A stretch of DNA of 64,000 bases from the NCBI GenBank assembly GCA_022453515.1, contig JAJNNY010000005.1, forward strand, positions 62,001 through 126,000, in the 5' to 3' direction. The translations under genes were made by a program, and so were the position numbers. Origin of the DNA: Astrocystis sublimbata (Eukaryota > Ascomycota > Sordariomycetes > Xylariales > Xylariaceae). Shown piece after piece: positions 55,355-64,000 of the stretch (positions are counted from its first letter, which is position 1; each line of letters begins with the position of its first letter). Below the pieces are notes generated by a model that saw nothing but the letters and a program-made list of their open reading frames with translations, did no database searches and was not told the DNA's origin.

Positions 55355-58297
55355 TCAAGAAGGAGGAGGGCTAGTCGGATCGCGAGAACTACCGCTTCCG
55401 GTGCTTCCACCGCTTGTGTTGTCACTACCATCACTGATCGTCTCGCCCGCAAAAGCGTGCTGGGCGCTGGGCTGAAAGCCACGCTGGAAACCGAGGCCTG
55501 GTGGGGGGCTGAGGTTCCATTGGCCTTGCGTCGCACCTTGAGCAGCGTTAGCCCATTCCTCATTGTCTCCACTGCTCTGTGTAAAGCCGGAGACGTTGCT
55601 CAGCATACTAGATGAGCGACCTCGAGATTTAGTAGTTGCCTGCTGATGGGGTTGCGGTGCCGCGGCAGCCGGCGTGTTGAAGCTAGAAAACGTCCCCCAA
55701 AGTGAATTTTGGTAGAGGCTGTTGTTCCAGGCTGCATTAGCATCGTACGACATTGAACCAGTCGCGTTGTGCTGCGCGTGGCTAGAGGGGCCAGTCGGCG
55801 CATACTGGCCAGCCGCTTCAGCGAAACCCTCATATGGACCTTGGAATTGGTAGGGCACCTGTTGCGTATGGAATGCTTCGAGCTGGGCCTTCAGTAGCAA
55901 ATTGTCTTGCTCCTTGTTGATTATAGCAACATCGGTTTCGTTGATGTGTGCAACAAAGTCGCGCTCTGTCCTGGCCATATCCTCCTCCATGTTGTCCCTA
56001 GCCTGGCGACGACGTTCCGCCTCGTTAAGACCCCTCGCATTCGCATCCGTGATTCGGGCGTATTCCGCATCGACTTTGGCAATGCGATTGCTAATCTTAT
56101 TCCGCTTAGCTTGAAGGCTCGCCTTTTCATCTTCCAGAGCCTTAATTCCTCGTTCAACAGAGGCCTTGAAGCTCTTGGAGGCTGCAACTGCGTCATCAAA
56201 CCGGGCTTTCTCTTTCGACCAAGCACTTTGTTTGATTTTCCATGAAGACCTCAAGGACTCGGGGATCTTATCGTAGTCTCTCAGCTCCGTCTCGATATTT
56301 GCCGTTGCTTGTTCAGCCTGCTTTTGTTGAGTGAGGTTTTGCTGGACCTTTTGCCTGAGCTTATCATCGCCGGTCCCTGCTGACTGCATAGCCGTGGAAA
56401 GCCTCTCGTTTTCCTTCTTCAACGCGTTGGCCTTGCGATGGAAATCCTTGCGTAGCGTTTTCTGTCGGGTCTTTTCTTCCGCCAGCTTGCTTTCGGCCGC
56501 AGCGATAGACGTCTTCAGGGTGGTGATCGGCGAGTCTGGTCGCAAAGAACGCTGGGTTTGCGCTTTCGAACCCGCCGCATCCACGTCAGTGGACTTGGGC
56601 TGAGTAGTTCGAACACTTGTGGAAAATAAGACATTGTGGGTGATCGAGCAGACAAATTCGCATTCGTAGTTGGACATAGGCGTCAAACCGTAAATGTCCC
56701 CGCTCCAACGAATTCCAGCACCAGATTCTTCTTCGCAAGTCTCAGCAGGTAGCATTCGGGTCGGCTGCCAAATGGCATGGTTTACTCTGACATAAAATGG
56801 TTTCGTGAACTCATCCTTGGAACCATCCCGATGGGCTTCATTCGATCGGTGAGCAGGAAACTGACTAGTGTTAAAGCACACTTCATCGCTTCCTACGTAC
56901 GAGATCCAAATCTGTCCAGGCTGGGTGTTAAACGGCGCGTTTCCTAGATTGTGAATGTCGGTAGCATTCGAACCAGCAGACTCGGCTGTGGCATGAGTAA
57001 GTTCATATTCTTTAACGACAACGATTTTGGTACTCGCTAGGGCCGCCCAAAGAGGCTGGCGATTCCTAACTTGAGCGCTCTGTTTTCTTTTCTTTTTCGT
57101 AGTTAATGCATTGGAATTTTGTACAGCTGCCGCGTCGGTATCCGGCGTCGAGAAGCCACCGTCGCCATCTGGGTTGTATGATTTCCCAGCCTCCGGATCG
57201 GCTGCGTTTTGAGCCAGGCTGTCGCGTCTCTCTCGCCTCAGATACCAATCGCGTATGTATTTGACCAGACCCTGGGTGAGTATATGGATGGCCAGAATGC
57301 TCTTGACCCAGCCAAACCAGCCTGACTGCACCCTATCGTAGCCTCTAAGTAGATCAAGGCTTTCGAGAGGATCGTCAAGGTCGGGGGTCATGAAGCGACT
57401 GGATCCGAGTAGATAACCAAGGGGCGAGTATCTCATCTTGGTATGACGCAATACGTGGGAAAGCAAGATCATACTGAGACAAATCAGGGTGTTTTTCATA
57501 GAGCCGCCGTCTCTGGAACTGGAGCCACCGCCCAAGCCCAGGGCAATGACCATTTGCGCCAAGTCAAGAATGACATGCTGCACGGGGCCCCACAGAAATA
57601 GCCAGATCAGAAGAACGATTCCGTCGACACAAACAACCGTGGCGAAAGAGGGGGCGCCAAGATTCCACTCGAAGACATCGCTGAAGGTCAGGCCATTGCT
57701 CGTGACGAAGGTGAGCAAAGTGAAAAGCACGTAGATTGCGGAGAGGGCCAGAGGGGGGATCTGCATCAGGATGATGAGGATGGCGATGGTATCTTGCAGC
57801 GGGCACAGTCGCAGAACAGTGTAGGCGAAGTCAAGTGGGCCTGGATCGCGATGGACGTTCGAGTTCTTGGTGGCATTAACATCAATTCGACGATGGTTCT
57901 CTTCGGACGCGACATTGAGAGCATGCGAATTGTACGACTCAGCGGACGAAGTCTCGGAGTAGGCGCCCAGCGAGGAGCGCCTCACAGACTCGAGCAAGCG
58001 GGGATCAGAAGGCATGTCGACAGTAGGCTTGAGGACGGAGTTCGCAGTAACAGGCGGCGTTGGGGGAGCAGACGGGGCAGTTGCATCTTCGGCGACGAAT
58101 TGCGCGGGTTGCTGAAGAGTTGGACGCCTGGAGGAAGAGCTGACATTGGAGTTGGACTGGGCTTTCTGCTGCTGCTGCTGCTGTTGCGATTGTCGAGAGA
58201 CACGTTTGCCTGGACCTACGAGCCCGCCGTCATGCTTGGAATCGCGGTTGTTGGAGGCACCGGTTTGTCGCTTGGCCGATGCTGAAGCGCGAGGCAT
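55355..58297 (-). CDS. acrB: ubiquitination network signalling protein, AcrB homologue
   Basis: Single 980-residue frame. A Gln/Ser/Pro-rich N-terminus (with a QQQQQQQ run) precedes hydrophobic spans at about 168-200 (TIAILIILMQIPPLALSAIY, then VLFTLLTFV), near 220 (VCVDGIVLLIWLFLWG), and amphipathic or hydrophobic stretches near 270-285 and 330. A soluble region (QIWISYVGSDEVCFN, PFYVRVNHAIWQPTRM, YECEFVCSITHNVLFST) follows, then a long coiled coil (about 590-800, LAEEKTRQKTLRKDFHRKA onward) and a Ser/Gln/Gly-rich tail. This order fits Aspergillus AcrB, described genetically as part of the CreB/CreC deubiquitination network that affects carbon repression and acriflavine resistance. Its molecular activity is not established. 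The start MPRASASAK is the first ATG and is followed by a long open frame. Confidence 0.85.
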   Translation of the reverse strand: MPRASASAKRQTGASNNRDSKHDGGLVGPGKRVSRQSQQQQQQQKAQSNSNVSSSSRRPTLQQPAQFVAEDATAPSAPPTPPVTANSVLKPTVDMPSDPRLLESVRRSSLGAYSETSSAESYNSHALNVASEENHRRIDVNATKNSNVHRDPGPLDFAYTVLRLCPLQDTIAILIILMQIPPLALSAIYVLFTLLTFVTSNGLTFSDVFEWNLGAPSFATVVCVDGIVLLIWLFLWGPVQHVILDLAQMVIALGLGGGSSSRDGGSMKNTLICLSMILLSHVLRHTKMRYSPLGYLLGSSRFMTPDLDDPLESLDLLRGYDRVQSGWFGWVKSILAIHILTQGLVKYIRDWYLRRERRDSLAQNAADPEAGKSYNPDGDGGFSTPDTDAAAVQNSNALTTKKKRKQSAQVRNRQPLWAALASTKIVVVKEYELTHATAESAGSNATDIHNLGNAPFNTQPGQIWISYVGSDEVCFNTSQFPAHRSNEAHRDGSKDEFTKPFYVRVNHAIWQPTRMLPAETCEEESGAGIRWSGDIYGLTPMSNYECEFVCSITHNVLFSTSVRTTQPKSTDVDAAGSKAQTQRSLRPDSPITTLKTSIAAAESKLAEEKTRQKTLRKDFHRKANALKKENERLSTAMQSAGTGDDKLRQKVQQNLTQQKQAEQATANIETELRDYDKIPESLRSSWKIKQSAWSKEKARFDDAVAASKSFKASVERGIKALEDEKASLQAKRNKISNRIAKVDAEYARITDANARGLNEAERRRQARDNMEEDMARTERDFVAHINETDVAIINKEQDNLLLKAQLEAFHTQQVPYQFQGPYEGFAEAAGQYAPTGPSSHAQHNATGSMSYDANAAWNNSLYQNSLWGTFSSFNTPAAAAPQPHQQATTKSRGRSSSMLSNVSGFTQSSGDNEEWANAAQGATQGQWNLSPPPGLGFQRGFQPSAQHAFAGETISDGSDNTSGGSTGSGSSRDPTSPPPS

Positions 58298-61200
58298 ACG
58301 CTCGCGTGGTGCTGATGCCGACCCAGAAGCTTGTTCCGAGCCAGTCAGTCAGCCGTGCAACCGACGACAGGGGCAGCGAGGCGCGTGGGAAAGAGGCGAC
58401 TAGGAGATTAGAGGACGAGGCGGCGGCGGCTGCATTCACACGAGCGGGCAGTGGGCAGCGGGAGGCGACTCGTGCAGCAGGAGGCCCTTTTCAATAACCA
58501 ACTTGGAGCCGACGACGACGCATAAAGGGACAGTGGCTGGATGCGACGCTCTGGATTCGCTACTGCTTGCAATGGGTCGTCGAGAGTCGGGCACTGGGCC
58601 TGCCTGCTTATGAAAGCAGTCGGGACTAACCTTAAAGACTGCACGACGGGTAACGATACGGCGGACACGAGGGAGGTGCAGGAGTTGTGTGTGGTTGTGC
58701 GGGATGGGAATCGAGACAAAAGGCTTGGGTGTTGACGGAAGAGACAGGCCAGGCCAGGCCAGGGAGATACAGACAGGGAGATAGGCCGATAGCAGCTTAC
58801 AGACGGAAAATGCCCTGTCTGTCGTCTGTCGTCTGCGCTGTGCCCTGTCATAGGGTAATGGGTGGGGGTACATCACTTAGTGGTGGTGGTCACCAGTGGC
58901 GGGTGGGCCGCGTGAAAGGAACATCGGACATTGGACATGGGACATGGCGAGCATGGGACATGGGACTGAAGACGCAGAGAGACTGCAGGGGCCCAGGGGC
59001 AGATGCGCGAAACCCGCACTCCTGCAGCAAGACGATGCCCGGGACAGCACCTTAGAGCCCCTGGGGAGGGTGTTCGATGTCGAGTCACAGCGGTGTGTCT
59101 GGCCAAAAAGCACTGTATCTAGGTCGAAAGGCTTTTTGCTCGCCTGGGGTAGCTCGACATCGTACTTGCCCCTCTAGGCGTAGTGCGCCGATATAGCGTG
59201 GGCTAGTCACAGTTGGCGTGCGCACAGCTCCCTGCAGAGATACTGGAGAAACGGCCTACTGTTACTCACAGCTAGTCTAGCCCTCTGCTGGGAGATTGAG
59301 GCTGACCAGAAGCTGACTGCCGAAAGTCAATTACGAGTACCTAACTTCCAAACCTCGCCGTGGATGCATGCACCATGGCCAATACACTGTCTCTGTTGGA
59401 ACGTGCCTTCTTCAATTTCGCAACTATATTTTGAGTCTCTTCAATCACCCTCTGCTTCGTCGGCCACGATGGCCAGTGAGAAACCTGAGGCATCTTGGTT
59501 CACCTTGGTCCAGTCATTGATTCCAACCTACGATATTTGCTTCATCCAAGCTCAGATACGTTGATGCCTGCCGGCCAAATGTAAGTACTCAGGTGGACAA
59601 CGGGATGTGGAACGCGCAGATAATCCAGCAGCCCTATCATATTGCCGGATGAAGTGTGTGGCGTTGCAGCAAATTCCAGCTCTACATCTTCTAAATATAA
59701 GTCTAACTTTATATTTACAGCCAACAGGGACGTTGCGTTGCGTTGGCTCCTGCGCTGATGTCAGCAGCGGACAGCCCCCAACTCCTGCCTACATATACCT
59801 ACATACTCGTACATGGAGTACTAAAGCTCAATGCCAACCGTTCCGAGAGTCCCTACGGGCATGAATGAGGACCCCTTCATGACGCAGCGATAATTCCACG
59901 ACGTTGCATTTGCCTACCGAGCCTACCGTCGGCTGATCACGTATTTCCACAATCCCAGGCAGCTGTTTTACGTACGTTGACAATGCCACTCAAGAATGTG
60001 GTTTTGCGGATCCTTTGTGCGAAAACAGAATTGGATATATGACCTGAATTCTTTCAGTGCTGCAACGCATTGTGCTCGGCTTTCAAAAAGCAACACCACC
60101 ACGTGCCAAGACGCGGATCCGCAAAATACAGTGCAACCATCACAAGGGCCACCGACGATGACCACACTAGACCGTCCAGCCTATCATCGCGTGTGGGTAG
60201 TGCCGCACTGTCTGGCCATTTCCTTGTTCAGCTTCGTCTTGGCTTTCGCCATTCGAAAAAAAGTTCGAGCTTCTCAAACTAGCATCGCCCCTGCTTCCTT
60301 CCCCGCCCACAATCCCTTGTCAGTCCAAGAACCAAGCGAGCGAGCACTGCTATCTCTCGTCGCATGGGAATGCCCTTTTCAAATCATTGGAAGGACGCGC
60401 TACTGTATATTGACCTGCAGTGAGCTATCAGCCCTCCAAGTTGAAGCTCGATCGCGTTATGTGTACTCGTACCTGAGTTTGACTGCGAGGTACCTAAGGT
60501 AGCATCGTGGATATACTATGGTACACGTAAGTAACAGGAGCGATCTACTATGTCACGAGTCGAGGACACGGCGCCGTTATGGGTCCTCTCTTTCAGATCA
60601 AATTACGCATACACTAAAGCGTGAGAGGCCAAGCAGAAACCATCGTTCTAAGTATCCACGTCGTTAAAACTACATGTACATAATTACATAGTAGTAGTGC
60701 CCCCAAACGCAACATCCGGCACTCGTAACATCGTTGCAGAAACAGCATATGATAGTCGCATTTTCTTCCTTTACCTGCGGCGGGCGACGTGACATGCTTG
60801 CAGGAACCGTGCATTGTGATGGAAGAATGATGGGGATCTTGTGACGGCCAAGCGGCCGGCATTACCCCCCTTGTCGTTCAACCCCAAATTTGCCATGGCA
60901 GGACATGATCCTCCCGAACCGATCCGCGCGGGCTCAGTTCGGCATTATGCAAACAGTTGTATCACTTGGGGGTTTGAGCTTACAACCGACGACCACATAT
61001 CGCTTTTCGTCCCGTACGGTTCGTGGCTTACCGGAAACCTTTCACAGCCTCAAAAGCTTAGCCATCTGAAATTGCAGCGTTCTCGTGAGGCGGACTGGTG
61101 ACATCTCATATACTGTGTAGATCCCCGGCCTTCAATACCGTACTTGATTGGCCACGATATGAGACCATCTTGACGAAATCACTTCTACCGTCGACCTGCA

Positions 61201-64000
61201 ATGGAGTCAGCAGAGTCATGCAACTCAAGCCTGTAGCCAGTCACAGACAGAATAGCAGAAACCATGCGCATTGCCGATCGTCGAGCCAACGTACTCATAG
61301 ATGATAGACTAAAGTCAATTTGCCGGAACTAGATAGCGTGCCTTTTTATTCATTGACAGGATGGCCTTCGCCTTATCACAATTCAGCAATGCCGGCATAT
61401 TTTTTTTTATTTCCTTTTTCTTTTTCCCCGTCGTTATTTCGCCGTTGTGATACACGATATTGTGACAACAAAAGCCCGACAGTCTGGGGGTTTGCTGACT
61501 GGTCAGGATTATGCACTCCCCAGAAAAACAACAGACCAATCCAACGCATGGCCCTTCTTCGGGCAAGGATGGATGATTGTTTCATGGGCTAACTAACAAC
61601 CTTACGAGTACATATCGCCTATCACCAACACAAATCCATCGTGATAAATGCAACATCAACCACACCACCTCGCACGCCGCTTCCATGGTTCTGTGGTCCC
61701 ATAAGGCTAGGCAAGAACCGGCAAAGTGCCCCTCGACGGCCCTGTAGGTTTCGGCATTTGGGCGGCTGTGAAAAATTCAAGCTTCTGACGATTTGATGCG
61801 ATTGAAGAAAAGTTTCCTTGCCCCCCTCTTGACGCCAGACGTCGGACAGACAGACCAAAGAAGGCAAAGAACGCCTTAAGCCGATGATTCAATGACAGCC
61901 ATCTTCTACATGACCTAGCGCAATCAGAAGAGCATACTGTGTAGCGACCCTAAAGCACACTGACTCGGCCTCTTTCCTATTCAGAACAAAGTAACTTGGA
62001 TACCCCCCATGTAACATCAGAGAGTATCGGTGTCATGTGAAAATGACTGGACTTAGTCTTGCCAAACCACGGTAATATTGTCATCGGCCCTACGCTACGC
62101 TACACGCGCACATAGAAGAGCAGGTGAACAGCCGCTACCTATGGAGAAAGCTTGTTGGCTGGTACATGCAGTTAGTTAGATGGTATTCCTGCAGATATGA
62201 CGATGTACATCATAGCGCAACTAAACACACAAACGAGGTTTGTCATCGAGTCAGGGTCGGTGTCAAGTTGCCTTTTGCCATACTCACCGCCTCAGAGGAT
62301 CGGAACCCCCTCAAACCACCGCTCACCTTACAAAAGTTGGTGGCGTCGTGGGTACAAGTGCTGATTTGCCCATTTGCCCGTTTGCCCTTGGAATTGGTCT
62401 ACGGTAGGTACCCTACGCTGCGGCATTTACCGCGGACCTCGATCAGTGGCTGCATCTCCCGGTAGGTTTACTGCAAGTGATGGATGGCTAACACAGCATG
62501 AGAAACAAGTGGTACATCATAGGCCCCATAATACGCGATAGTATACCTCACAAGACCACCACTCATACCAGTCAGCTTCATTGTCATACTCCCGACCCCT
62601 GCAATACCTCTGAGTGCTACACCCGACGGCCGTTTGTGTGTGTGCATGTATGTTCGGCGTTTTCGCGCGATACTACAGATATTACACGCACCCAGGACAT
62701 CGATCCCTCTGCGTGATACGTCCGATTTGGTAACCGTAGCACGAACGAGATCAATAGCATTAAATGTCTCGGTAACCTCCATGGCCAAGACGTGCTTTGT
62801 TCGTCGTATTACTTAAGCCACATCATACGATACGAGGTCCAGAACCAGCGACGAATGATGGCTTGTCATTGCTGTGCAAGTAGATAATCGATATCAGCAC
62901 CCGGCGCTGATGAATGCTTTCAGCAACAACTGCCAATTGGATACCTCAGCCAGAAGAGCACAACAAATCAATAAACAGATCGAATCCAAGCATGTGCAGA
63001 TGAACAGGCATCAACTTACCTCCGATGCACGATCTCGATGATATTGAAGAACATGACAATGGGCCCATCGTGGCCCTATTTACTCCTCGACGATACCTAT
63101 GAAGACATATGGGTCTAGAGTAGAAGTAAAGTAAAGACAATCCCATACCCTGATAGCAGTCTGTCATGCATCTCGTCTGATCTGGCTCGACGCACACATT
63201 GCGGGGAAGGGAATTGCCGCGCGCAAAGTAGGTATTGTATCTGATCTGTATGTAGTATCGAGACATACGACAACACATGCGTGCATGCATGCCGTATGCG
63301 TATGCGTCCATACAAGCGCGATGCTACCCTACCGACCTTCGCCTACCTACGTACTTAAATTACCTAAGAATTCACGTAGCATTGCACCATGCCATATCCA
63401 TCCCCCAAACCAGACCGTGACATACCAAACCATTCCACGCTGTACCGAACTTTCTGGCCCCCCCTCTTACGAACCCTCGGGATACTCGATCTGTACTACA
63501 AGGTTACCTACCGAGACATGTATAAACCGTTGGTAATGATGAATGACCTCGCCCCCAACTGATCATCGCTTCCTTCGGTTTCAGAGTTATTGGTCTTATG
63601 TGAGAGCAGGCAACACTTACCGAGCCGAACCTATGCCTGAGCATACCTAGTCTTCGCACTTCCACAGGACATGTGGTGTTGGTGAGGTATATATATATCT
63701 TGTCCAGTAATGGCGACTTTTGAGGAATTTATAGGCCAATGAGGAAGTGAGGCCGGATATTGCTAATCTTCTATGAGCGATCAATCCTACAATTACCCAA
63801 ATGCTCACGCGACCAATTCCCTCCAGGGCTCGGCGCATTCTTTCATTATATCAGTCAATAGGTCTGTTGAGTTCAAATTTCCCCATATTACAAGTCAACA
63901 TGAGTAAGATGTGCGACGCTTCAGCTAATCATTAACTGTCTTGATCCCATATTCGTTTTTTTCTTCTTCTTCTTTTTGATATATCGTCTAGGTTGAGTAT
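58298..64000. other. 5.7-kb stretch without a supported gene
   Basis: Begins with the acrB promoter and leader, which has GACAGG and GGCCAGGCCAGG repeats (58741-58790) and ATTGGACATGGGACATGG repeats (58929-58965). Beyond this I see only short frames without motifs, a 12-bp inverted pair TTTTGCGGATCC/GGATCCGCAAAA (60003-60014, 60114-60125), and TAGGTA-type words. No tRNA, rRNA or transposon was recognised. Confidence 0.5.

Noticed and set aside
59996..60502. 168-residue plus-strand frame
   Set aside because: No motif, mixed composition, and no splice partners or homologous blocks recognised.
1..64000. CRISPR arrays, insertion sequences, riboswitches, rRNA genes
   Set aside because: I looked for regular spaced repeats, transposase motifs and rRNA-like sequence and saw none; the window is eukaryotic.

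Overview
The window reads as nuclear DNA of a filamentous ascomycete (Pezizomycotina, most likely Sordariomycetes). The evidence is short introns (about 50-160 bp, one of 395 bp) with GTRNGT-type donors, families largely confined to these fungi (AcrB-type ubiquitination-network protein, UMTA/LaeA-like methyltransferase, Zn2Cys6 regulator, T5orf172 protein, small cysteine-rich secreted protein), and long gene-poor spacers full of TAGGTA/CCTAGG tracts. No operons, CRISPR arrays or bacterial features were seen. Gene models were spliced by hand: reading frames were joined only where donor, acceptor and codon phase all agreed.

Layout. 0.3-10.6 kb: F-box protein, an alpha/beta hydrolase with a GC-AG intron, a 436-bp near-perfect hairpin repeat, the initiator-tRNA modifier Rit1, and a coiled-coil protein of unknown function. 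10.6-17.4 kb: AT-rich and gene-poor, with palindromic tandem repeats, a small secreted cysteine-rich protein (effector-like), three tRNA-derived remnants and a T2 ribonuclease. 17.4-29.6 kb: a four-span membrane protein, an uncertain small ORF, a fungal protein of unknown function, a PGAP4-like GPI glycosyltransferase, a 2-oxoglutarate/Fe(II) dioxygenase and the Ccr4 deadenylase. 29.6-33.8 kb: 4.1 kb without a supported gene, rich in simple repeats. 33.8-40.7 kb: a methyltransferase with a long Ser/Thr tail, an ETFRF1/LYRM5-type LYR protein with a 13-nt microexon, a doubtful or decaying 4HBT thioesterase-like gene, and a dienelactone hydrolase. 40.7-47.4 kb: a nine-exon UMTA-type methyltransferase, two foldback mini-transposons with target-site duplications, a decayed tandem repeat, and a T5orf172 (GIY-YIG-like) protein. 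47.4-58.3 kb: a 14-TM MFS exporter, a Zn2Cys6 regulator and the AcrB homologue. 58.3-64 kb: 5.7 kb with no gene I can support.

Functionally this is mostly a mix of housekeeping genes (Rit1, Ccr4, LYR protein, AcrB) and lineage-specific genes. The 38-55 kb stretch holds a hydrolase, a methyltransferase, an exporter and a regulator, but no polyketide, peptide or terpene core enzyme, so I do not call a biosynthetic cluster. The most distinctive items are the long hairpin at 5.7-6.1 kb, the foldback element pair at 44.6-45.2 kb, the microexon-rich genes, and the secreted cysteine-rich protein.
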